64,000 bases of DNA from Variovorax sp. ZS18.2.2. Its GTDB lineage: Bacteria > Pseudomonadota > Gammaproteobacteria > Burkholderiales > Burkholderiaceae_C. Below the pieces are notes generated by a model that did not search any database, was not told the origin of the DNA, and saw nothing but the letters and a program-made list of their open reading frames with translations. The stretch is taken from NCBI RefSeq assembly GCF_024701975.1, contig NZ_JANLNM010000012.1, positions 1 to 64,000 on the forward strand, in the 5' to 3' direction. This document shows, one piece after another, positions 25,183 to 33,071 of the stretch. Each line of letters begins with the position of its first letter. Position 1 is the first letter of the stretch. Both the position numbers and the translations under genes were made by a program.

Positions 25183-25476
25183 GGCTGGCAGGGAAATCGT
25201 GACTGCGCGCACCGGCCGGGAAACCGGATGGGAAAGCGGGACATGGCGCGCTGAGGAAACGCCTGGCCGCATCCGCCGGGTGGGCAGCGCGGGAGGCCTG
25301 AAAAGGTGGGAACCGGGTGGGATCGCTGCGCGATGCTAGGGGTTATCCCGTATTCACGCAGTCGGGCCTTGCCAATCTCGACCGTGCGGCGCGGTCTATC
25401 GTCAACCCCATTGAGGGACAATCGCACGCAGCGACGCCGCAGACGGCGTCTTCAACCGTCTTTTCATCAAGTTTTC

Positions 25477-26637
25477 ATGAAACGCACCTGGCTGCTCTTT
25501 GCCCAAGCCGTGACCGTCCTGCTGGCGGCCTATTTCGTCGTCGCGACGCTCAAGCCCGAGTGGATCAACAAGCGCTCGACCTCGCTCGGCGGCGTGGTGT
25601 CGATCGTCGAGGCGCCGGCCGGCGCCCCGAGCGTGCCCGCTGTCGGCAGCCTGAGCGCTGCGGCCAAGAAGGCGTCGCCGGCGGTGGTGAGCATCAACAC
25701 CAGCAAGGCCGCGCAGCGCCATCCGCGCAGCAACGATCCCTGGTTCCGCTTCTTCTTCGGCGACCAGGCCGACCAGCCCCAGGTGGGCCTGGGCAGCGGC
25801 GTGATCGTGAGCACCGACGGCTACATCCTCACCAACAACCATGTGGTCGAGGGCGCCGATGAAATCGAAGTGACCCTGAACGACAGCCGCCACGCGCGCG
25901 GCAAGGTGATCGGCACCGACCCCGACACCGACCTGGCGGTGCTGAAGATCGAGCTCGACAAGCTCCCGGTGATCGTCCTGGGCAACTCCGACGAGCTCCT
26001 GGTGGGCGACCAGGTGCTGGCCATCGGCAACCCCTTCGGCGTGGGCCAGACCGTGACCAGCGGCATCGTCTCGGCGCTCGGGCGCAACCAACTGGGCATC
26101 AACAATTTCGAGAACTTCATCCAGACCGATGCGGCCATCAACCCCGGCAACTCGGGCGGTGCGCTGATCGACGTCAGCGGCAACCTGCAGGGCATCAACA
26201 CCGCGATCTACTCGCGCTCGGGCGGCAGCATGGGCATCGGCTTCGCCATTCCGGTGTCGATGGCCAAGATCGTGCTCGAGGGCATCGTGAAGGAAGGCCA
26301 GGTGCGCCGCGGCTGGATCGGCGTCGAGCCGAACGACCTCTCGCCCGAACTGGCCGAGACCTTCGGCGTGAAGGCCGATGCGGGCGTGATCATCACCGGC
26401 GTGCTGCAGAACGGCCCCGCCGCCAAGGCCGGCATCCGGCCGGGCGACGTGATCACCTCGGTGGGCGAGAAGAAGACCGACAACGTGCAGGCCCTGCTGA
26501 CCGCCGTGGCTGGCCTTAAGCCCGGTGACACGGCGCGCTTTGCACTGCAGCGCGGCAGCGACAAGATGGAGCTGGATGTGACGCCAGGGCTCAGGCCAAA
26601 GAGCCCGGTCCGGCAGGTCCCGAACCAACAGGAGTAA
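25477..26637 (+). CDS. Membrane-anchored periplasmic serine protease, DegS/AlgW-like
   Basis: A 386-residue trypsin-like protease with one N-terminal membrane segment (about residues 5-24), a protease domain with triad H122 (TNNHVVEG), D152 (DTDLAVLK) and S226 (GNSGG), and a single C-terminal PDZ domain (about 275-370). One PDZ domain and an uncleaved anchor fit DegS/AlgW, which start envelope-stress signalling by cutting an anti-sigma factor, rather than DegP/DegQ with two PDZ domains. A C-terminal tail PVRQVPNQQE follows the PDZ. It is divergent from the MFS transporter; 294 bases lie between, without a clear promoter. Confidence 0.88.
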   Translation: MKRTWLLFAQAVTVLLAAYFVVATLKPEWINKRSTSLGGVVSIVEAPAGAPSVPAVGSLSAAAKKASPAVVSINTSKAAQRHPRSNDPWFRFFFGDQADQPQVGLGSGVIVSTDGYILTNNHVVEGADEIEVTLNDSRHARGKVIGTDPDTDLAVLKIELDKLPVIVLGNSDELLVGDQVLAIGNPFGVGQTVTSGIVSALGRNQLGINNFENFIQTDAAINPGNSGGALIDVSGNLQGINTAIYSRSGGSMGIGFAIPVSMAKIVLEGIVKEGQVRRGWIGVEPNDLSPELAETFGVKADAGVIITGVLQNGPAAKAGIRPGDVITSVGEKKTDNVQALLTAVAGLKPGDTARFALQRGSDKMELDVTPGLRPKSPVRQVPNQQE

Positions 26638-26672
26638 GCACAGGGATTCGCTCAGGAACACCGCGGAACCGG

Positions 26673-26750
26673 CTTCGCCGGGCCGCAGGTGTTGCCCCCG
26701 GTAGGGGGTTGGCGGAGCGACACGAAGTGCGCGCAGCCTGGGGGCGAGCC
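26673..26750. repeat. Intergenic G-run element with ACACGAAGTG core, second copy
   Basis: Between the convergent DegS-like and tatC genes lies a C5-GGTA-G5 hairpin (26695-26708) followed by CGACACGAAGTG (to 26729) and CTGGGGGCGAG. The arrangement matches the element at 9541-9594. There is no T-run, so a terminator role is uncertain. Confidence 0.55.
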
Positions 26751-26753
26751 CTG

Positions 26754-27557
26754 TTATGCCGAGGAATCGGCGTTTTCTTCTTCCTCTGGCTTCTTGCCCT
26801 GCGCAAAGTAGCGCGCGCCGATGATGCCCACCTCGTACAGCAGGCACATCGGCACCGCCAGCGCCAGCTGTGACACCACGTCGGGCGGCGTGAGCACCGC
26901 GGCCACCACGAAGGCCACGACGATGAAGTAGCCGCGGAAGGACTTCAGCTTCTCGATGGTCACCATCTCGAAGCGCACCAGCAGCATCACCACGATCGGC
27001 ACCTGGAAGGCGACGCCGAACGCGATATAGAGCGAGAGGATGGCCTCCACGTACGACGAGATATCGGGCGTGGCCGCCACCGCGGCAGGCGTGAACTTCT
27101 GGATGAAGCTGAACATCTTGTCCAGCACGAAGAACTGCACGAAGGCGATGCCCGCATAGGCCAGCAGGCTGCCGAAGAAGATCAGCGGCAGGGCAAAGCG
27201 CTTCTCGTGGCTGTAGAGCCCCGGCGCAATGAACATCCAGGCCTGGTACATGAGCCACGGGAGCGCCAGCAGCACGGCCGTCATCATCAGCACCTTGAGC
27301 GGCACGAAGAACGGCGAGAACACGCCGATGGCGATCAGCTTGGCGTCCGGCGGCATGTGCGCGCGAATCGGCATCGCGATCAGGTCGATGAGACCGCCCG
27401 GGCCGGGCCAGATGGACAGCAGGATGCCCGCGATCACCAGGCCATAGACGCAGTAGAGCAGGCGGTCGCGAAGCTCGACCAGGTGCTGCACGAACGGCTG
27501 CTCGGTGCCCGCCAGCTCGTCTTCTTTGTCTTTGTTCTTGTCGTCGGAATCGGCCAT
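26754..27557 (-). CDS. tatC: Twin-arginine translocase subunit TatC
   Basis: A 267-residue membrane protein, the receptor that binds twin-arginine signal peptides. Six membrane helices are visible. Conserved parts are HLVELRDRLLYCVYGL near the N-terminus (contains the L-x-E-L-R-x-R motif that contacts the signal peptide), FFVPLKVLMMTAVLLALPWLMYQ, and FVVAAVLTPPDVVSQ. The N-terminal charged stretch (DSDDKNKDKEDE) is typical of Burkholderiales. It follows tatA and tatB. Two Tat-type signals occur in this window: the lactonase and the Rieske protein. Confidence 0.95.
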   Translation of the reverse strand: MADSDDKNKDKEDELAGTEQPFVQHLVELRDRLLYCVYGLVIAGILLSIWPGPGGLIDLIAMPIRAHMPPDAKLIAIGVFSPFFVPLKVLMMTAVLLALPWLMYQAWMFIAPGLYSHEKRFALPLIFFGSLLAYAGIAFVQFFVLDKMFSFIQKFTPAAVAATPDISSYVEAILSLYIAFGVAFQVPIVVMLLVRFEMVTIEKLKSFRGYFIVVAFVVAAVLTPPDVVSQLALAVPMCLLYEVGIIGARYFAQGKKPEEEENADSSA

Positions 27558-27633
27558 TGGGAAAGGAAAGAGCGTGGCTTCGGCCGGCGTGCGGCAAGCG
27601 AGAGACGCGGGGGTGTGCGGGGGTGTTGAAGCG

Positions 27634-28092
27634 CTAGTTGATCTTGTGGGGGCGGAAGCGCGCGACGCGTGCCGCACCCGACAACGCCTTGGTCCGCACG
27701 CCATTGCGCGCCTTGTACCAATTCGGCGTGGCGCCCTGCTTCAGGCGCCAGTTCTTGCGGGGATGCTTGTACTCGGGCACCGGGGCTTCGGGCTCGGCCA
27801 GCGCCGAGAGCGTTTCGCCGGAGCCGGAAAACTGCTTTTCGAACTCGCTCGCGCCGGTGTGGATGTTCTGCTCGACATCGCGTGCCGCATCCTCCACGGT
27901 GGTCTTCATCTTGCGGAGCTCATCCAGCTCCATCGAGCGGTTGACTTCGGCCTTGACGTCGTTCACGTAGCGCTGCGCCTTGCCGAGCAGGGTGCCCACC
28001 GTGCGGGCCACGCGCGGCAGCTTCTCCGGCCCGATGACGATCAGCGCCACGACGCCGATCAGCGCCAGCTTCTCAATGCCGAGGTCGAGCAC
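27634..28092 (-). CDS. tatB: Twin-arginine translocase subunit TatB
   Basis: A 152-residue protein with one N-terminal membrane helix (residues ~5-21), the invariant GPEKLPRVARTVG turn and a long amphipathic helix (VNDVKAEVNRSMELDELRKM), then a disordered basic tail. The glutamate-proline turn and the longer C-terminal region distinguish it from TatA. It partners TatC in recognising substrates. It lies 13 bases downstream of tatA. Confidence 0.94.
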   Translation of the reverse strand: MLDLGIEKLALIGVVALIVIGPEKLPRVARTVGTLLGKAQRYVNDVKAEVNRSMELDELRKMKTTVEDAARDVEQNIHTGASEFEKQFSGSGETLSALAEPEAPVPEYKHPRKNWRLKQGATPNWYKARNGVRTKALSGAARVARFRPHKIN

Positions 28093-28105
28093 GTGCGGTC
28101 CGCGC

Positions 28106-28357
28106 TCAGGACTTCTGACGCGCTTCGACGTCGATCGTCTTGTCGCTGTTGGCCGGCTGGCCGGTCACTTGCGCCGCGGGGGCCGAAGCAGCGGATGCGT
28201 CGGTGGTGGGATTGCCGTTGGCATCCTTCATGCCGTCCTTGAAGCCCTTGACGGCGCCACCAAGGTCCGAACCCATGTTCCGCAGCTTCTTGGTGCCGAA
28301 GATCATGACCACGACGAGCAGCACGATCAGCCAGTGCCAGATAGAAAAAGAACCCAT
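28106..28357 (-). CDS. tatA: Twin-arginine translocase subunit TatA
   Basis: An 83-residue protein with an N-terminal membrane helix (SIWHWLIVLLVVVMIFGTKKL), then the FGTKKLRNMG hinge and an amphipathic helix (GGAVKGFKDGMKDANG), then a variable polar tail. TatA forms the oligomeric translocation pore. It is the first of tatA-tatB-tatC, 65 bases after the HIT gene; GGAG lies ahead of the start. Confidence 0.95.
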   Translation of the reverse strand: MGSFSIWHWLIVLLVVVMIFGTKKLRNMGSDLGGAVKGFKDGMKDANGNPTTDASAASAPAAQVTGQPANSDKTIDVEARQKS

Positions 28358-28422
28358 GGAAGACTCCTAAGAATGTGTCCGATTTTAGTCGGGGTGAATG
28401 TGACAGTTTGGCTTAATGAAGT

Positions 28423-28782
28423 TCAGCCGCGAAGCCACGGCCGGGGACCGCCCATGACGTGCACATGGAGATGGTGAACCTCCTGCCCGCCCTCGGTGCC
28501 GGTGTTGACGACGACGCGATAGCCGCCGTCCGGATAGGGCCTGCAGCCCTGCTCCAGCGCCAGCTTGGGCGCCAGGGTCATGATCTTGCCCATGAGCGCG
28601 GCGTCGTCGGGCGTGAGCTGCGCCATCGAGGCGATGTGCTTCTTGGGCACCAGCATGAAATGCACTGGCGCCCAGGGCGCGATGTCGTGGAAGCCGAACA
28701 GGTCCTCGTCTTCGTAGACCTTGCGCGAAGGGATCTTGCCCTCGACGATTTTGCAGAAAACGCAGTTCGGATCAGATGACAT
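28423..28782 (-). CDS. HIT-family nucleotide-binding hydrolase (HinT-like)
   Basis: A 119-residue histidine-triad protein, probably a purine nucleoside phosphoramidase of the HinT type. The triad is seen in EVHHLHVHVMGG near residue 105, with the N-terminal CVFCKIVEGKIPSRKVYED and the GYRVVVNTGTEGGQ block. In many beta-proteobacteria it sits between hisE and tatA, as here. Its start overlaps the membrane-protein gene upstream by 11 bases. Confidence 0.94.
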   Translation of the reverse strand: MSSDPNCVFCKIVEGKIPSRKVYEDEDLFGFHDIAPWAPVHFMLVPKKHIASMAQLTPDDAALMGKIMTLAPKLALEQGCRPYPDGGYRVVVNTGTEGGQEVHHLHVHVMGGPRPWLRG

Positions 28783-29161
28783 CTTTGGGTTCCATCGGGC
28801 GGTTGTCGTTCATGCGGATCATGCCTTTCACGATCCGGTACAGGAACCACAGCGAAATCAGGCTCCAGGCGATCCAGCCCGGAACGAAGAACAGCAGCCA
28901 GAGCCACGAAGTGACGATGTACAGCAGGCCGGCCCAGAGCACCGAGCGGATGCGCCAGCTGAAGTGCGAGGCCTGCCAGGTGCCGGCCGCGTCGTCGCGC
29001 TTCACGAAGTCGATCACCAGGGCCACCAGCAGGATGACGATGGAGGCCTGCGCCCCCGGAAGGACCGCGCCGATGGCCACGATCAGGTGCAGGATGTAGC
29101 TCACCCAGCCCCAGGTCTTGAGCGATTCGTCGGGTTCCACGTTCACGATGTCGTTGGCCAT
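28772..29161 (-). CDS. Small membrane protein, DUF4870-like
   Basis: A 129-residue protein with three hydrophobic segments (about residues 20-38, 40-55 and a long one at 70-110). The part KTWGWVSYILHLIVAIGAVL resembles DUF4870/TIC20-like small membrane proteins, which have no settled function. It lies 11 bases after hisE and overlaps the HIT gene, so it is cotranscribed with the his genes. The start ATG at 29161 gives the known length; an open frame extension is within hisE. Confidence 0.8.
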   Translation of the reverse strand: MANDIVNVEPDESLKTWGWVSYILHLIVAIGAVLPGAQASIVILLVALVIDFVKRDDAAGTWQASHFSWRIRSVLWAGLLYIVTSWLWLLFFVPGWIAWSLISLWFLYRIVKGMIRMNDNRPMEPKDVI

Positions 29162-29172
29162 GGGATGTCCTT

Positions 29173-29565
29173 TCAATCGTTGGATGCCTCGCGGGCCTGC
29201 ACCTTGCGCAGCGCCTTTTCCTCGATGCCGCTGGTGCCCTCGCGGCGCTCGAGCTCCGCGACGACATCGGCCGGCGAGAAACCGTAGTGCGCGAGCGCCA
29301 CCATGGTGTGGAACCACAGGTCGGCCACTTCGTTCACTATTTTCGAGCGGTCGCCGCCGTGGTCGGCGTCCTTGGCGGCCATCACGACCTCGGTGGCTTC
29401 CTCGCCGACCTTCTTCAGGAAGGCGTCGGGGCCCTTGTGCAGGAGGCGCGCGACGTAGCTCTTCTCGGGGTCGCCGCCGTTCGCGGGCAGGCGGGTCTCG
29501 ATGACCGCGGCCAGGCGTGCGAGGCCATCGGAAGTGTTGGAGGTGTTGTTCACGGTGCCGCTCAT
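29173..29565 (-). CDS. hisE: Phosphoribosyl-ATP pyrophosphatase HisE
   Basis: A 130-residue enzyme for the second step of histidine biosynthesis (PR-ATP to PR-AMP). The MazG-type metal-binding helices are seen in KKVGEEATEVVMAAKD and SKIVNEVADLWFHTMV, preceded by KSYVARLLHKGPDAFL. Its start overlaps the hisI stop by four bases (ATGA). The residues before about 12 (a Thr/Asn/Ser stretch) are unconserved. Confidence 0.95.
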   Translation of the reverse strand: MSGTVNNTSNTSDGLARLAAVIETRLPANGGDPEKSYVARLLHKGPDAFLKKVGEEATEVVMAAKDADHGGDRSKIVNEVADLWFHTMVALAHYGFSPADVVAELERREGTSGIEEKALRKVQAREASND

Positions 29566-29951
29566 TTGTAGATCGACTCCGGGTCTTTCAAGACCGGCTC
29601 GACCACGGTCCACTGGCCCTTTTCGTACTTGCTGAAGAAGCAGCTGTGGCGGCCGGTGTGGCAGGCGATGCCGGGCTCGTGGCCGAGCTGGGTAACCTTG
29701 AGCAGCACCACGTCGTTGTCGCAATCCAGGCGGATCTCGTGCACGGTCTGCACGTGGCCTGACTCTTCGCCCTTGAACCACAGCTTGTTGCGCGAGCGGC
29801 TGAAATACACCGCGCGGCCCAGCTCGGCGGTCTTCTCGAGCGCCTCGCGGTTCATCCAGGCGAACATCAGCACGTCGTTGCTGCCTTGTTCCTGCGCGAT
29901 CACGGGCACCAGGCCGTTCGCGTCCCACTTCACTTCATCGAGCCAGTTCAT
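29562..29951 (-). CDS. hisI: Phosphoribosyl-AMP cyclohydrolase HisI
   Basis: A 129-residue zinc enzyme opening the adenine ring of PR-AMP (third step). The metal and active-site blocks are EIRLDCDNDVVLLKVTQ and CHTGRHSCFF, with NREALEKTAELGRAVYFSRSR. It is separate from hisE rather than fused, as usual in beta-proteobacteria. It is 32 bases downstream of hisF. Confidence 0.95.
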   Translation of the reverse strand: MNWLDEVKWDANGLVPVIAQEQGSNDVLMFAWMNREALEKTAELGRAVYFSRSRNKLWFKGEESGHVQTVHEIRLDCDNDVVLLKVTQLGHEPGIACHTGRHSCFFSKYEKGQWTVVEPVLKDPESIYK

Positions 29952-29983
29952 CGGGGTATTGTCGGGGATGGGGTAAAGACCCC

Positions 29984-30769
29984 TCAGCGGTCGATTCGCA
30001 CGGGGATGCCCCGCGCGGCCATGCGGGCTTTCGCCTCGCCCACGGTGTGCTCTCCGTAGTGAAAGATGCTGGCCGCCAGCACCGCATCGGCGCCGCCGGT
30101 CTGGATGCCGTCGGCCAGGTCGTCGAGGTTGCCGACGCCGCCCGAGGCGATCACCGGCACGCTGACCGCATCGCTCACCGCGCGGGTCAGTGCGAGGTCG
30201 AAGCCGCTCTTGGTGCCGTCGCGGTCCATGCTCGTGAGCAAGATTTCGCCCGCGCCGCGGCGCGCCATTTCGGTGGCCCATTGCACGGCGTCCATACCGG
30301 TGTTCTTGCGGCCGCCGTGGCTGTACACATCCCAGCCCGGGCCGCGCGTGGCCGCCTCTTCGGGCGTGCGGCGCTTGGCATCGATGGCCACCACGATGCA
30401 CTGCGAGCCGTACTTCTGCGACGCATCGTTGATCACCTGCGGATCGGCGATGGCGGCCGAGTTGAAGCTGGTCTTGTCCGCCCCTGCATTGAGAAGCCGG
30501 CGCACGTCGGCCACCGTGCGCACGCCGCCGCCCACCGTGAGCGGAATGAAGACCTGCGAGGCCACCGCCTCGATGATCGGCAGGATCAGGTCGCGCCCGT
30601 CGCTGGTGGCGGTGATGTCGAGAAAGGTGAGCTCGTCGGCGCCCTGCGCGTTGTAGCGCGCCGCGATCTCGACCGGATCGCCGGCATCGCGCAGTTCGAG
30701 GAAGTTGACACCCTTGACGACACGGCCGCCGGTGACGTCGAGGCAGGGAATGATGCGTTTGGCAAGCAT
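29984..30769 (-). CDS. hisF: Imidazole glycerol phosphate synthase cyclase subunit HisF
   Basis: A 261-residue TIM barrel that uses ammonia from HisH to make imidazole glycerol phosphate and AICAR. Catalytic aspartates are D11 (IPCLDVTGGRVVKG) and the one in CIVVAIDAKR; phosphate loops are GGGVRT and ASGGVGN. Its usual neighbour hisA is 4.4 kb away, separated by four unrelated genes. The upstream gene on the same strand is the mutarotase, 20 bases away. Confidence 0.96.
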   Translation of the reverse strand: MLAKRIIPCLDVTGGRVVKGVNFLELRDAGDPVEIAARYNAQGADELTFLDITATSDGRDLILPIIEAVASQVFIPLTVGGGVRTVADVRRLLNAGADKTSFNSAAIADPQVINDASQKYGSQCIVVAIDAKRRTPEEAATRGPGWDVYSHGGRKNTGMDAVQWATEMARRGAGEILLTSMDRDGTKSGFDLALTRAVSDAVSVPVIASGGVGNLDDLADGIQTGGADAVLAASIFHYGEHTVGEAKARMAARGIPVRIDR

Positions 30770-30789
30770 GGGATGAGGCCGTGAAGAGA

Positions 30790-31626
30790 TCAGAGAACGT
30801 CGAGTTGTTGCCAGCACTGCCACTGCGCGCCGGGTGCCAACAGCACCTGTTCGTCGATACGCGCGGCTTCGACGCAGAGCATGTGGCGATAGCCGTCGGC
30901 CGGCATGTCGGGCAACGTGGCGCAGAGCTCGGCGCCGGGGTTCCAGACCACGGTCTCGGTGCAGCTCGCGCTTTGCGATATCTGGAGTGTGCCGCTCGGC
31001 TGCACGAGGCGCAGCGGTTCGGCGGGGGCGGTATAGACGCTGTCGAATTCGGCATCGAAGCGCAATGCGGGCGCGGTTTCCACATGGCGGTCGTCGCGCA
31101 GCGAATCCCACCGGCTGGCGCCCTGCAGGCCTTCGAGGCGCACGTCGGCAATGTCGTCGACGCGCAGGTAGGAGTGCAGCGCGGCGGCAAAGGCCCAGGG
31201 CGCGCTGTCGATGTTGGTCAGCGCGAGCGCGATGCGCAGTTGGTCCGCTGCCAGCGTCGCCTCCAGGCGCGCCTCGAAAGCGTGCGGCCAGAGGGCCCGG
31301 CTGGCATCGCTGTCGTGCAAGCGGAACGCCAGGGTGTCGGGCGTGGTCACCGAGAGGTCCCGCTCCCAAGGCAGATTTCGCATGAATCCATGCTTGGGCA
31401 ACATGCCGCGCTTGTTGAATTGGGGCCAGCAGATGGGCACGCCGGCCCGGATCGCAGTCTTGCCGTCGAACACCGCGCGTGGGCTGATGTAGAACCTCTC
31501 CGCTCTGTCGGCCGTGGTCCAGGAGAGCACCTGCGCCCCGTGCAGGGCAACGGTCAGGGTGCTGCCGTCGGCGTGGACGGCATGGACGGCGGGCTGGCCG
31601 CGAAAGTCGATAGCGGTGATTTCCAT
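30790..31626 (-). CDS. D-hexose-6-phosphate mutarotase-like protein
   Basis: A 278-residue member of the aldose-1-epimerase superfamily, YeaD type, which interconverts anomers of hexose 6-phosphates. The catalytic region is GVPICWPQFNKRGMLPKHGFMR (split across the HGF motif), and the general base region lies in VVWNPGAELCATLPDMPADG. An alternative start ten codons upstream exists. A TACAAT box at 31634-31639 would give a start of transcription almost at the chosen ATG. It is on the same strand as hisF but is unrelated to histidine synthesis. Confidence 0.88.
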   Translation of the reverse strand: MEITAIDFRGQPAVHAVHADGSTLTVALHGAQVLSWTTADRAERFYISPRAVFDGKTAIRAGVPICWPQFNKRGMLPKHGFMRNLPWERDLSVTTPDTLAFRLHDSDASRALWPHAFEARLEATLAADQLRIALALTNIDSAPWAFAAALHSYLRVDDIADVRLEGLQGASRWDSLRDDRHVETAPALRFDAEFDSVYTAPAEPLRLVQPSGTLQISQSASCTETVVWNPGAELCATLPDMPADGYRHMLCVEAARIDEQVLLAPGAQWQCWQQLDVL

Positions 31627-31755
31627 GTGAGGAATTGTAGGCAGCCCCTGTGTCATGGCACGGAATTGGCATCAAGGGGCCCATTGCGCGCCGGGGGCCT
31701 TCTTGGATACCCTGTGCCCCTCTCAAAAACACTCACACATCCAAAGGGGAATCTC

Positions 31756-33063
31756 ATGAAGAAAAAGCTGCCGATGGCCGCCTGGATCCTGATCGCCATG
31801 GTGCTCGGCATCGTCGTCGGCTACATGATCTTCTCCAGCTTCCCGGACAAGAAGGCCGCCAAGGAAATCGCGGACTACGTCTCCATCGTCTCGGACGTGT
31901 TCCTGCGCCTGATCAAGATGCTGATCGGCCCGCTGGTGTTCTCCACGCTGGTGGTGGGCATCGCGCACATGGGCGATGCCAAGTCGGTGGGCCGCGTGTT
32001 CGGCAAGGCCATCGGCTGGTTCCTCACCGCCTCGCTGATCTCGCTGGTCATCGGCCTGGTCATGGCCAATCTTCTCAAGCCCGGCGAGAACCTGGGTCTG
32101 CCGCTGCCCGACATCGGCGCCTCGGCCAACCTGGCCACCTCCAAGTTCACGCTCAAGGACTTCGTGAGCCACACGGTGCCCAAGTCGTTCGTCGAGGCCA
32201 TGGCCAACAACGAGATCCTGCAGATCGTGGTGTTCTCGATGTTCTTCGGCGTGGCGCTCGCCTCGCTCGGCGACAAGGCCAAGACGCTGGTGGCCGCCAT
32301 CGAGGAGCTTTCGCATGCCATGCTCAAGATCACCGGCTACGTGATGAAGCTCGCGCCCCTCGCGGTGCTCGCCGCCATGGCCGCCACGGTGGCGGTGAAC
32401 GGCCTGGGCATCCTCTTGAAGTTCGCCGTCTTCATGGGCGACTTCTACCTCGGCCTCTTCGTGCTGTGGAGCGTGCTGATCCTCGCGGGCTTCCTGTTCC
32501 TCGGGCCGCGCGTGTTCAAGCTGCTGGTGCTCATCAAGGAAGCCTTCCTGCTCTCGTTCGCCACGGCGAGTTCCGAGGCGGCGTACCCCAAGATCCTGCA
32601 GGCGCTCGACCGTTTCGGCGTGAAGCGCAAGATCTCCAGCTTCGTGATGCCGATGGGCTACTCGTTCAACCTCGACGGCTCGATGATGTACTGCACCTTC
32701 GCCGTGCTCTTCATCGCGCAGGCCTACGACATCCACATGCCGATCAGCACGCAGGTCACGATGCTGCTGATCCTGATGCTCACCTCCAAGGGCATGGCCG
32801 GCGTGCCGCGCGCCTCGCTGGTGGTGATTGCCGCCACGCTGAACCACTTCGACATTCCCGAGGCCGGCCTGCTGCTGATCCTGGGCGTGGACACCTTCCT
32901 GGACATGGGCCGCTCGGCCACCAATGCGGTGGGCAATTCCATCGCCACCGCGGTGGTCGCCAAGTGGGAGGGCGAATTGCTTTCCGAAAGCGATGCCGAG
33001 GTCAACGCCAAGGCGCTCGACGAGGAAGCCAACGCCACCCTCGCCCACCCGGCCCACGCGTGA
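31756..33063 (+). CDS. Dicarboxylate/amino acid:cation symporter (DAACS family)
   Basis: A 435-residue membrane transporter of the GltP/DctA family, using Na+ or H+ to take up glutamate, aspartate or C4-dicarboxylates. Eight or so membrane helices and the re-entrant loops are visible; the serine-rich loop SFATASSEAAYPKIL, the GYSFNLDGSMMYCTFA motif and GVDTFLDMGRSATNAVGNSIAT match the substrate-binding parts of this family. The arginine in DMGRSATN is at the position that favours amino acid or dicarboxylate side chains. GGGGAA precedes the ATG. It is eight bases ahead of a solute-binding protein gene. Confidence 0.9.
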   Translation: MKKKLPMAAWILIAMVLGIVVGYMIFSSFPDKKAAKEIADYVSIVSDVFLRLIKMLIGPLVFSTLVVGIAHMGDAKSVGRVFGKAIGWFLTASLISLVIGLVMANLLKPGENLGLPLPDIGASANLATSKFTLKDFVSHTVPKSFVEAMANNEILQIVVFSMFFGVALASLGDKAKTLVAAIEELSHAMLKITGYVMKLAPLAVLAAMAATVAVNGLGILLKFAVFMGDFYLGLFVLWSVLILAGFLFLGPRVFKLLVLIKEAFLLSFATASSEAAYPKILQALDRFGVKRKISSFVMPMGYSFNLDGSMMYCTFAVLFIAQAYDIHMPISTQVTMLLILMLTSKGMAGVPRASLVVIAATLNHFDIPEAGLLLILGVDTFLDMGRSATNAVGNSIATAVVAKWEGELLSESDAEVNAKALDEEANATLAHPAHA

Positions 33064-33071
33064 GGCGCGCC

